In this document: positions 8,397 through 15,886 of the stretch, one piece after another | Layout: each line of letters begins with the position of its first letter | Position numbering within the stretch: position 1 is the stretch's first letter | Assembly: GCA_023387235.1 (NCBI GenBank) | Contig: JAEWIJ010000148.1 | Span: 1-48,970, forward strand | Direction of reading: 5' to 3' | Origin: Pseudomonadota bacterium | GTDB lineage: Bacteria; Pseudomonadota; Alphaproteobacteria; Rhizobiales; Hyphomicrobiaceae | Length of the DNA stretch: 48,970 nucleotides | Program-made: the position numbers and the translations under genes | Notes under the pieces: model-generated | Told to the model about the DNA's origin: nothing | What the model saw: the letters and a program-made list of their open reading frames with translations, nothing else | Database searches by the model: none

Positions 8397-9879
8397 CGGC
8401 TTCTCCCATGGTCCGGCCCATGGCATCGCGAACTTCCGAGTTGACCAGCGCGCGGGACAGCTTCTCGGTCTCGTTGTAGTACTCGGCGCGCTCCCAGAAG
8501 CGCGGACGCGCAATGCCGGTGGAGCGATGACGGCCGATAAGCTTGCCGTTGGCGTCCTCGCCCGTGATCTCGAAGACGATCAGGTTCTGCAGCGTGACGA
8601 CATCGCCTTCCATGCCCACCACCTCGGTGATGTGCGTGATCTTGCGCGAGCCGTCGCGCAGACGCGAGGCCTGGATGATGATGTCGATCGATCCGACGAT
8701 CATCTCGCGGATGGTCTTGGTCGGCAGCGCGTAGCCGCCCATCATGATCATGGATTCGAGACGGCTGATGGCCTCGCGCGGGCTGTTGGAGTGAAGCGTG
8801 CCCATCGAGCCGTCGTGGCCCGTGTTCATCGCCTGCAGGAGGTCGAAGGCCTCGGGTCCGCGGACCTCGCCGACGATGATGCGCTCAGGGCGCATACGCA
8901 GGCAGTTCTTGACGAGGTCGCGCATCGTGATCTCGCCCTCGCCTTCAAGGTTCGGCGGGCGGGTTTCGAGACGCACGACATGGGGCTGCTGGAGCTGGAG
9001 CTCGGCCGAGTCCTCGCACGTGATGATGCGCTCGTCGGAATCGATCGAGCCCGTCATGCAGTTGAGCAGCGTCGTCTTTCCCGAGCCGGTGCCGCCGGAG
9101 ATGAGGATATTGCAGCGCACGCGACCGATGACCTCGAGGATCGACTTGGCATCGGCCGTGATGGAGCCGAACTGCACGAGCTGCTCGAGCTTGAGGCGAT
9201 CCTTCTTGAACTTTCGAATGGTGAGCGCGGGACCGTCGATGGCGAGCGGCGGGGCGATGACGTTGACGCGGCTGCCGTCGGGAAGGCGCGCGTCGCATAT
9301 GGGCGAGCTTTCGTCGACGCGCCGGCCGACCTGGCTGACGATGCGCTGGCAGATGTTCATGAGCTGCGCATTGTCGGCGAAGCGCACGCCCGTCTTCTGC
9401 ATCTTGCCGTTGACTTCGATGAAGGTCGTGCCGGAGCCGTTGACCATGATGTCGGCGATGTCGTCGCGCGCGAGCAGAGGCTCGAGCGGGCCATAGCCGA
9501 GCACGTCGTTGCAGATGTCCTCGAGCAGCTCCTCCTGCTCGGCGATCGACATCACGACGTTCTTGAGCTGGATGATCTCGCCGACGATGTCGCGGATCTC
9601 CTCGCGCGCCGCCGCGGCCTCGAGCTTCGCAAGCTGCGTCAGATCGATCGTGTCGATGAGCGCGTTGAAGACCGACGTCTTGACGTCGTAGTACTCCTCC
9701 GAGTGCCGGCGCGCCTGCTCCGACGTATCGACACGGGCAGGCACGGGCGCCGCGGCCGCCGGCGTGCGCACAGGCGTCGAGGAAGTGCGCTGCGGCTCGA
9801 CCGCCGGCGAGGCGCCGGATGCCGCCGGCACCGTCGGACGCTGCGGTGCATTGGGATCGTTTGAACGCCTGCCGAACAT
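8389..9879 (-). CDS. cpaF: Tad/Flp pilus assembly ATPase CpaF (TadA)
   Basis: 496 residues, secretion ATPase of the VirB11/GspE superfamily that powers Flp pilus assembly at the cytoplasmic face of TadB/TadC. An Ala/Pro-rich N-terminal leader (1-55) is followed by the N-terminal helical domain. The Walker A motif is GGTGSGKTT at 262-270, the Asp box ITCEDSAEL at 286-294, Walker B RIIVGEVRG at 333-341 and the His box TGHDGSMGTLHSN at 353-365. All nucleotide-handling motifs are intact. The ATG at 9879 has AGGAG 8 nt upstream. It is 12 bp after cpaE and overlaps tadB by 8 nt, so these genes form one tightly packed operon. Confidence 0.97.
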   Translation of the reverse strand: MFGRRSNDPNAPQRPTVPAASGASPAVEPQRTSSTPVRTPAAAAPVPARVDTSEQARRHSEEYYDVKTSVFNALIDTIDLTQLAKLEAAAAREEIRDIVGEIIQLKNVVMSIAEQEELLEDICNDVLGYGPLEPLLARDDIADIMVNGSGTTFIEVNGKMQKTGVRFADNAQLMNICQRIVSQVGRRVDESSPICDARLPDGSRVNVIAPPLAIDGPALTIRKFKKDRLKLEQLVQFGSITADAKSILEVIGRVRCNILISGGTGSGKTTLLNCMTGSIDSDERIITCEDSAELQLQQPHVVRLETRPPNLEGEGEITMRDLVKNCLRMRPERIIVGEVRGPEAFDLLQAMNTGHDGSMGTLHSNSPREAISRLESMIMMGGYALPTKTIREMIVGSIDIIIQASRLRDGSRKITHITEVVGMEGDVVTLQNLIVFEITGEDANGKLIGRHRSTGIARPRFWERAEYYNETEKLSRALVNSEVRDAMGRTMGEADA

Positions 9880-9891
9880 GCCAGCTACTCC

Positions 9892-11163
9892 TTAGCGCTT
9901 CCGCCTCAGCTTCCCGAGGATGCCATCCAGGGGACCGGCCTTCGCCGCTTTCTGCTCGCGGCGGCCGGTCAGCGCGCCCGCGATCTCGTGAATGCCCGGC
10001 ACGGCCTTGGCCTTGGGCGCCATCTCTTCGACCATCTGGCCGTTGTTGGCTGCCTGCCCGAACGTCTCACAGTCGAACTCGATGATGGCCGTCGCCTTGA
10101 TGCCCATGGCCGCCTCGAAATCCTTGACCGAGATCTCGGGACGCTTCGGCACGCCGACGGTGCTCAGCACGAGCATGGGCGGCTTGTCGTTGTGACGCGC
10201 CTGCTTGATCAGATCGAACATGTTCTTGGCGTTGCGCAGGTTGGCGAGATCCGGAGCCGCCGTGATGATCACGCTGTCGGCATTGAGGACCAGGCGCTTC
10301 GTCCACTCCGTCCACATGTGAGGGACGTCGAGAGCGACGTACGGCACGTTCTGGCGCACGACGTCGAGCACGAGATCGCACGCGTCCGCCGAGAGATCGT
10401 ATTCGCGATCGAGCGCGCCCGGGGCAGCGAAGATGCTCAGATACTCGGAGCACTTGGTCAGCAGGCGATCGAGGAGCACCTCGTCGAGACGCTCGGGCGT
10501 CGAGATCGCATCGGCAATGCCCTGCACCGGGTCCTGGTTGAAGTCGAGGCCGGCGGTCCCGAACGGCAGGTCGAGATCGGCGATCACGACCGACTGCTTC
10601 ATCATCTCCGAGATCGTCCACGCGACGTTGTGGCAGATCGTGCTCGAACCGACGCCACCCTTGGCACCGACGAAAGCGTAGACGTTTCCGACCGGATCGG
10701 ACTGGGGATCATTGTAGAGGCCCGAAAGGCACTCCATGAGCTCGAGCGGCGTTACCGGCGCGATCAGGTACTCGCTCACGCCGCGGCGCAGCACCTCGCG
10801 ATAGAGGGCGACGTCGTTGGTGTGACCGATCACGATGACCTTGGTGCCCGCGTCGCAGGTCTCGGCGAGGCGATCGAGCTCGCCGACGAACTCACGCTGC
10901 GGCAGCGTCGACTCGACGATGATCAGGTTCGGCGTCGGGCTTTCCATGTAGTGCGCAACGGCGGCCTGCACGCCACCCATGTGCACACTCACATGCGTCT
11001 TGATGAGACGACGGTCCTCGGCGGCCACCTGGATCGCATCGGCGCTCTCGGGCCGCTCGCAGAAGGCCTGGATCGAGATCCGGGGGATCGGGCGCGCGCG
11101 CTCCGAGATCCGCTCGTCGGCGGCCCCCTCGACTTCCTCCATTCTGGCAAGCTCGCGACTCAT
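9892..11163 (-). CDS. cpaE: Tad pilus localisation protein CpaE (TadZ-type ParA-like ATPase)
   Basis: 423 residues. The N-terminal part (about 45-150) is a receiver-like domain with hydrophobic strands such as PNLIIVEST and KVIVIGH; the C-terminal part (about 158-400) is a MinD/ParA-type P-loop domain. The deviant Walker A reads KGGVGSST at 168-175, where the usual second Lys is Ser; this substitution is common in CpaE/TadZ and is not by itself a sign of damage. In Caulobacter and Aggregatibacter the protein places the pilus machine at the pole. ATG at 11163 follows AGGA with 8-nt spacing. The gene lies between cpaD (53 bp upstream) and cpaF (12 bp downstream). Confidence 0.94.
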   Translation of the reverse strand: MSRELARMEEVEGAADERISERARPIPRISIQAFCERPESADAIQVAAEDRRLIKTHVSVHMGGVQAAVAHYMESPTPNLIIVESTLPQREFVGELDRLAETCDAGTKVIVIGHTNDVALYREVLRRGVSEYLIAPVTPLELMECLSGLYNDPQSDPVGNVYAFVGAKGGVGSSTICHNVAWTISEMMKQSVVIADLDLPFGTAGLDFNQDPVQGIADAISTPERLDEVLLDRLLTKCSEYLSIFAAPGALDREYDLSADACDLVLDVVRQNVPYVALDVPHMWTEWTKRLVLNADSVIITAAPDLANLRNAKNMFDLIKQARHNDKPPMLVLSTVGVPKRPEISVKDFEAAMGIKATAIIEFDCETFGQAANNGQMVEEMAPKAKAVPGIHEIAGALTGRREQKAAKAGPLDGILGKLRRKR

Positions 11164-11216
11164 ATGTCTTGTCCTCGTTTACGTTCGTTCTATCGACCTG
11201 GTCGGCAATCCGGCTC

Positions 11217-11951
11217 TTACTTCGCGACAGTGCCGAGGCGCTCGTCGCCGCTCTTCGTCGCCGGCGTCGGCACACCCTTGACGTATCTTTCGTAGACAGC
11301 GTCGCGACGTTCGGCGGATGCGGGCGTCATGGTTCTCGGCCCGAGCAGATCAGCCGGGTTCGCGATCTGCACGGCGAGATTGCGCTGCGAGGCGCAGCCG
11401 AAGTTCGCGTAGGGCAGATTCTTCGGATCGTGCGCGAGATTGTCCGGCCACAAGCCGCACTCCGGCGCCTCCGCCTGGAAGCGGGCATAGGCGACCTTGA
11501 TCGGTGCGCTCGCATCGCGGCCCGCACGATATGGCCCGACCGTGATATTCGCGGCATCGATGCCGGCATCGCGCACGATCGAGCGCAGATCGCCGAGCGC
11601 GCGGACGGCGGCAGGCTCGTTCGGGCTGCCACTCGGCACAGCGATCGCAAGCCTGCTCGCGCCGCCGCTCGCACCGTAAGTGCGGAAGAAGTGGATGGCT
11701 TGAGCGCGCTGCGCAGGCGTCAGGCCCGACGCGCCCGACGCAACCCTGAGCGTAAGGTTGGCAGGCTGGTCGGTCACGACGATCGGATGGCGCTGCCGCG
11801 CGTCGATCATCGCCCAGCTCGCGACACTCACACCCGGCTCTTCCTCGCCAGGCCGGCAGCCGGCGAGCCCGGCAGCGAGAGTGGCGAGCATCAGACCCGT
11901 GATAACCGTGCTGGCCGGAGCGAGCAGGCGATGGGACTTCTTGACCTTCAT
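11217..11951 (-). CDS. cpaD: Tad pilus outer-membrane lipoprotein CpaD
   Basis: 244 residues with a type II signal peptide: a positively charged start, a hydrophobic core and the lipobox LAGC at 29-32, so the mature protein would be lipidated at Cys32. The remainder matches the CpaD family (pilus assembly lipoprotein thought to help the secretin CpaC): PIVVTDQPANLTLRVA near 60-75 and the C-terminal block CGLWPDNLAHDPKNLPYANF, then GCASQRNLAVQIANPADL. The ATG at 11951 has GGAG 7 nt upstream and lies 27 bp after cpaC. The position between secretin and CpaE genes is the standard one in alphaproteobacterial cpa loci. Confidence 0.93.
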   Translation of the reverse strand: MKVKKSHRLLAPASTVITGLMLATLAAGLAGCRPGEEEPGVSVASWAMIDARQRHPIVVTDQPANLTLRVASGASGLTPAQRAQAIHFFRTYGASGGASRLAIAVPSGSPNEPAAVRALGDLRSIVRDAGIDAANITVGPYRAGRDASAPIKVAYARFQAEAPECGLWPDNLAHDPKNLPYANFGCASQRNLAVQIANPADLLGPRTMTPASAERRDAVYERYVKGVPTPATKSGDERLGTVAK

Positions 11952-11978
11952 GATACGTCTCCGTCGATCCTGCCAGGC

Positions 11979-13664
11979 TCAGTCAACGATGAAGCCGCCG
12001 CCGTCCTTGAGCCCGGCGTGGGTCGGCGCAATTTCTTTGCCGTAGATGCGGTTGAGGTGGCCGTAGAAGTTGAACTTGCGATCAGGTGCCGGCGCGAGGC
12101 CGTCGTCGGGGCGCGCGAACCTCTGGCGCGAGGTCGGCTTCACCATGTAGGGCGTGACGAGCAGGACGAGCTCGGTCTCGCGCTTGATGAAGTCGTTCGA
12201 GCGGAACAGCGTGCCGAGCATCGGGACATCCTTCAGTCCGGGGAAGCCGTCGATGTTCTTGCGCGTGTCGTCCGAAAGGAGACCGGCGAGTGCCAGCGTG
12301 CCACCCGACGGAAGCTCGACCGTCGACTTCGCCTGACGCTTCTTCAGGGCCGGGATCGAGATCGAGTTCAGCACCACGGCACCGACGTCGCTCAACTCGG
12401 AGACTTCCGTTTCGATCTTCAGGCTGATGCGGCCCTCGGACATAACGACGGGCGTGAATGCGACGCCGACGCCGAACTCCTTGAACGTCACGGACATCTG
12501 ACCCGAGGAGTCGACCGAGGGGATCGGGAACTCGCCGCCGGCCAGGAACTTGGCCGTCTCGCCCGACACGGCAGTCAGGTTCGGCTCGGCGAGCGTACGA
12601 ATGAGGCCATCGCGCTCCAGCATCCGCACTGCGTAGGCAACCGCGCTGGAGCCCGAGCTGTAGCCACCCGCGACACCCGAGTTGCCGAACGATCCATTGG
12701 GACCCGGATTGTGGATGCAGAGCGCTCCCGAGACGGCGCAGCCCGTTGCCGAGCTGCCGCCCGTGCCGATGCCCGGCAGCGGCAGGCGGCCAAGGCCGGC
12801 GGCGGCCGTCAGCGGCAGCGTGTTCTCGGTGAGCAGGCTCGTGGTGAAATTGCCGGAGTTGATCACGGCACCGAGATTGATGCCGAACTGCTTCATGATC
12901 GAGCGCTGGACTTCCGCCACGACGACCTGGAGCATGACCTGCTCCTCGCCTTCGATCGTCAGCAGGTTGATGACGACCGCATTCGCGCTCTGGTTCTGCC
13001 CTTGAGCATTCGGATCCGAGACGGCGCCTCTCGTCTGGCCCGTCGTCTGCGTCATGCCCGGAGGTGAGCCGGCCGGCGTCGAGGTCGTGCTCGTCCAGCT
13101 CGTGCCGCCGGACTGCATGTGCTGCAGATTGGCCCTGGCGTACTGCTCGGCGATGACCTTCGCGCGCTGCGCCTGGATGGGATTGACGACCGTGCCCTTG
13201 AGCACGACGGCGTTGCCCGCGATGTCGGTCTTGATGTTCGACCCGGGCAGCATGCGCGTCAGCATGTCCTCGAGCGAGGTGAGATCGACACCGATCGTGA
13301 TCTCCAGCGTCGCGATCTGATCACCCTGCTCGCTGAAGAAGAAGGCGTTGACGCTGCCCATCTGCTTGGCGAGCAGGAAGACCCGATCGGCCGACTGGAC
13401 GATGGCGTCGACACGCTCGGGATCCGAAACGAGCACATCGCGAAGGCGCGCCGGGAACTGCACCATGAGGGACTTGCCGACGCCGATCCTCACGGTCTCG
13501 ACGACCGGGTACGGCCCGCCCGACGGAATGCGCAGTACTGAGTTCTGCACGACCAGACGGCCGGCGCCCGGCGCTTGGGACCTCTGAGCGTCGGCAGGCG
13601 CGCTCCAAAGCGCGGCCATCACCAGACCGAGGCCGCAAACGGCCAGTTTCATTATCATCCGCAT
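11979..13664 (-). CDS. cpaC: Tad pilus outer-membrane secretin CpaC (RcpA)
   Basis: 561 residues from ATG 13664, type II/III secretion secretin family, forming the outer-membrane channel for the Flp pilus. A Sec signal peptide ends near ADA/Q (about residue 26). An N-terminal pilus/secretin domain (RIGVGKSLMVQFPARLRDVL) and a BON-like fold (NIKTDIAGNAVVLKGTVVNP) precede the Ser/Thr/Gln-rich linker (about 195-230) and the secretin beta domain, which ends with VPMLGTLFRSNDFIKRETEL. I chose 13664 rather than the reading from 13760 because the signal peptide then starts correctly. Two further in-frame ATG codons (13658 and 13652) cannot be excluded. Confidence 0.94.
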   Translation of the reverse strand: MRMIMKLAVCGLGLVMAALWSAPADAQRSQAPGAGRLVVQNSVLRIPSGGPYPVVETVRIGVGKSLMVQFPARLRDVLVSDPERVDAIVQSADRVFLLAKQMGSVNAFFFSEQGDQIATLEITIGVDLTSLEDMLTRMLPGSNIKTDIAGNAVVLKGTVVNPIQAQRAKVIAEQYARANLQHMQSGGTSWTSTTSTPAGSPPGMTQTTGQTRGAVSDPNAQGQNQSANAVVINLLTIEGEEQVMLQVVVAEVQRSIMKQFGINLGAVINSGNFTTSLLTENTLPLTAAAGLGRLPLPGIGTGGSSATGCAVSGALCIHNPGPNGSFGNSGVAGGYSSGSSAVAYAVRMLERDGLIRTLAEPNLTAVSGETAKFLAGGEFPIPSVDSSGQMSVTFKEFGVGVAFTPVVMSEGRISLKIETEVSELSDVGAVVLNSISIPALKKRQAKSTVELPSGGTLALAGLLSDDTRKNIDGFPGLKDVPMLGTLFRSNDFIKRETELVLLVTPYMVKPTSRQRFARPDDGLAPAPDRKFNFYGHLNRIYGKEIAPTHAGLKDGGGFIVD

Positions 13665-13805
13665 GGGGTTCAAAGCCTTCTGGCGACCAACCAAGACCAG
13701 GGGTACACGCAGACGCAACTTCAGAGACACACACGCAGAGCACACTCGAAATGACCGCAACGCTTATTCAGTTCGGCGGCGCCGAAAAGGGCGCGCCCAA
13801 TCGCA

Positions 13806-14591
13806 TCACTGCATGCCGACCGATACGCGCGACTTCTGCCCGTACCGAAGAATGCGCACCGTCTCGCTCTGCTTGCGCACACCGTCCTCCGCGCCGTCAC
13901 CGTCGCGCTTGAAATCCGCGATCGAGCGCAGCGCGAGCGTGATGTCGCCCATGGACTTGGAGAGCGCGAGCTTTTCAGCCTGCAGCGGCGAGAGCTCGAG
14001 CGTCGCGGTGTTGCCCTCGATGCCCTTCTGACCTTCCTTGGTCTCGAGCCGCTGGCCAATCGCGAGCACGCGCACGTTGCTGAAGAGAAGCTCGCTGGTG
14101 TGCTCCTCGCCGCCCCGATTGCGCGCGCGGCGGATGAGATACACATCCACATGATCGTTCGGCAGGATGAGGCGGCCGACGGCCGTGTCCTCGGTGATCT
14201 TCGTGGAGATCGCGCGCCGGCCCTCGGGGAGTATCGAGGCGAGCACGCCGCCCTCGCCGGGTCGGATCAGCTTCGCACGCGTGATCGGCTCGTGGGCCAG
14301 GATCGGCGCCCGGGCGATGTGGCCGACGAAGTCCTTCATCGTGCCGGCGCTGCGGCAGAGCACGGCGCCCTGGGGGACGGCGTCCTGCGGCCAGCCCTGG
14401 CAACGGAAGCTCGATTCCGACGCGATCGCACCGAGGCCCATGTCGGCCCGGGCGACCAGCACCTCGGCGACGTTCGTGCGCACCTCGCGCTGCACGACCT
14501 GCGGCTTCATCGTGAGCTTCTGCATGCCGATGAAGGCACCGAGGCCGCACACGCCCGCGATCGCGATACCGATCAGCTGTCCCTTCTTCAT
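13806..14591 (-). CDS. cpaB: Tad pilus assembly protein CpaB (RcpC)
   Basis: 261 residues with an N-terminal membrane anchor or signal (LIGIAIAGVCGLGAFIGM, about 6-23) and the SAF domain typical of Flp pilus assembly protein CpaB/RcpC. The recognisable core is VLVARADMGLGAIASESSF, followed by ILAHEPITRAKLIRPGEGGV, then the MTAM-like DHVDVYLIRRAR block. It is periplasmic and works with the secretin. The start is set at ATG 14591, where the protein begins with MKKGQ and the hydrophobic segment; the open frame continues upstream to 14798, but that extension has no plausible signal and looks non-coding. 141 bp separate it from cpaC. Confidence 0.92.
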   Translation of the reverse strand: MKKGQLIGIAIAGVCGLGAFIGMQKLTMKPQVVQREVRTNVAEVLVARADMGLGAIASESSFRCQGWPQDAVPQGAVLCRSAGTMKDFVGHIARAPILAHEPITRAKLIRPGEGGVLASILPEGRRAISTKITEDTAVGRLILPNDHVDVYLIRRARNRGGEEHTSELLFSNVRVLAIGQRLETKEGQKGIEGNTATLELSPLQAEKLALSKSMGDITLALRSIADFKRDGDGAEDGVRKQSETVRILRYGQKSRVSVGMQ

Positions 14592-14888
14592 CGCCCGACA
14601 GGTCCTCTCGAAGCAGCAATCCGCTTTCCCTCGTTCGTGAATCTCGCCCACAATCCTCAATGGCGCGTTAATGGTGGGATTGATCGGGCACGCGAAGGCC
14701 TGCCGCCGCCACGAGGGCGACGTGCCGAGGCAAACTAGCCACATATGTCCGCTGTGCTTTTTGGCGCCTTTGGAAGGGCGGCTCCGCTTCGCCACCACTT
14801 CGAGACGAGAGACTTATTCGATCCGGCCGGCATTGCCCGGCGCGTGGTGCAGGGCCACCCGAATCATCTCTTCGTCACGCTGAGGGTA
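14592..14888. other. 297-bp intergenic region between cpaA and cpaB
   Basis: Both flanking genes run on the minus strand. I see no plausible gene in either strand: the open frames here are short and lack ribosome sites or recognisable domains. The gap is large compared with the other spacings inside the cpa block, so it may carry a terminator for cpaA or a second promoter for cpaB-tadC, but no hairpin with a T-run and no clear -35/-10 pair is visible. Confidence 0.3.
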
Positions 14889-15392
14889 TCAGATTCCTGC
14901 CGACACGAACCAGATCGTCGACGGAAAGACATGCAGGCCCGCCGCCGCGAGGGCGATGCCATAGGGAATGCCGGACCTGGCACCATGCAGGTTGAAAGCC
15001 CAGCCCTGCCGGGCGAGCCAGGGCGGCAGCATCATGCGGCGATAGGCCAGGATGGCCATGGAGAGCGCGCCGCCCGCCATCGCGGTCAGCAGCAGATAGG
15101 GCAGGAGCTGATCGAAGCCGAGCCAGAGCGCGGTTGCGGCAAGGAGCTTGGCGTCGCCGCCTCCGAGCCAGCCGAGGGCGAACATGGCGATGCCGACGGC
15201 CAGCATCAGCATCCCGGCCGCTACGTGGCTCGCGAGCGCCCACCAGCCGATGCCCAGCATGGCCGCGGCGACGGCGAAGGCGGCGACCAGCACGATGGAG
15301 ACGCGGTTCGGGATCGTCATCGTCAGGAGGTCCATGGCGCCGGCAAAGGCCATGGCGGCCGGAAAGACCAGGATGATGGCGTACTCGATCAC
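14889..15392 (-). CDS. cpaA: A24 prepilin peptidase CpaA (TadV)
   Basis: 167 residues, short form of the type IV prepilin peptidase family that cleaves the leader of Flp pilin. The two catalytic aspartates of the A24 family are visible: Asp21 in MDLLTMTIPNR (20-30) and Asp80 in GGGDAK (77-82). Hydrophobic segments at about 4-20, 31-50, 55-76, 95-115 and 145-165 fit a polytopic inner-membrane enzyme. It starts with GTG at 15390-15392 behind GGAG with 9-nt spacing. It heads the minus-strand cpa operon; its presumed substrate, the Flp pilin, is encoded divergently 310 bp away. Confidence 0.93.
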   Translation of the reverse strand: MIEYAIILVFPAAMAFAGAMDLLTMTIPNRVSIVLVAAFAVAAAMLGIGWWALASHVAAGMLMLAVGIAMFALGWLGGGDAKLLAATALWLGFDQLLPYLLLTAMAGGALSMAILAYRRMMLPPWLARQGWAFNLHGARSGIPYGIALAAAGLHVFPSTIWFVSAGI

Positions 15393-15702
15393 GGCGCACT
15401 ACTCCAACGCACGGGGATTCCCGCGCTGTACGAACTCGAGACCGCAAAATATGCGCAAGGGAGTGAAGGCCCGGTTAAGGTGCAGCTCGTATCTCACCGC
15501 CGACGCTACGGCGCGGCACCAGGCGTCCCGACGTCTACAATTTTCGATAGAGTTTCTTTACCGCGTCGAAGAAGAGCGCGCGCTGAGCCGGTCTCTCGGC
15601 GGTTTTCCCAAGGGCTCCTTAAGAATGTCGCCGCTAGGGTCCTCCGGCAGCGAGGGCATGGCAGGCCTCGACTACCGCTGCATGAGCAAGGGAGATGGGG
15701 TC
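15393..15702. promoter_or_regulatory. Divergent control region between cpaA and the Flp pilin gene
   Basis: 310 bp that must contain promoters for the pilin (plus) and the cpa operon (minus). There is an AT-richer patch around 15538-15560. Two TTAAG half-sites (15474-15478 and 15619-15623) recall half of a CtrA box (TTAA-N7-TTAA), but neither has its partner at the right distance, so CtrA control is not supported. No convincing -35/-10 or -24/-12 element could be assigned. No open reading frame here looks real. Confidence 0.45.
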
Positions 15703-15873
15703 GTGACTAATCTCTTGAAGCGGTTCCAGCAGGACATCGCGGGCGCTACCGCAATCGAGTACGCCCTCATCGGCGGGCTCATCAGCATTGCGGTCATTGG
15801 TGGCGCGACCACGATCGGTACGCAGCTTGCCGAGATCTTCACCTCCGTCCAAGAGGGCTTCCCGGCAAGCTGA
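15703..15873 (+). CDS. Flp family type IVb pilin
   Basis: A 56-residue prepilin, major subunit of the Tad/Flp pilus. The GTG at 15703 follows GGGAG with good spacing; an in-frame ATG at 15682 would add seven residues. A short leader with Lys6 and Arg7 (NLLKRFQQDIAG) is followed by the processing site G14/A15 and the Flp motif ATAIEYALI at 15-23, with Glu at mature position +5 and Tyr at +6. The hydrophobic helix continues to about residue 40 and the protein ends in EGFPAS. CpaA, encoded divergently, should cleave it. The gene is a single copy and points away from the rest of the pilus operon; it runs into the stop of the DUF2339 gene with only 13 bp between. Confidence 0.93.
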   Translation: MTNLLKRFQQDIAGATAIEYALIGGLISIAVIGGATTIGTQLAEIFTSVQEGFPAS

Positions 15874-15886
15874 TCGGGCTCGCGAT

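Noticed and set aside
10633..10660. Missing second Lys in the CpaE P-loop (KGGVGSST)
   Set aside because: Deviant Walker A sequences of this kind are usual in CpaE/TadZ proteins, so it is not evidence of inactivation or novelty.
14592..14798. Upstream N-terminal extension of cpaB to 14798
   Set aside because: The extension would put 69 residues with no signal features before the membrane anchor. The MKKGQ start at 14591 matches the family layout.
15393..15702. CtrA binding site controlling the pilus genes
   Set aside because: Only isolated TTAA half-sites are present. None has a second TTAA at the required 7-nt spacing.
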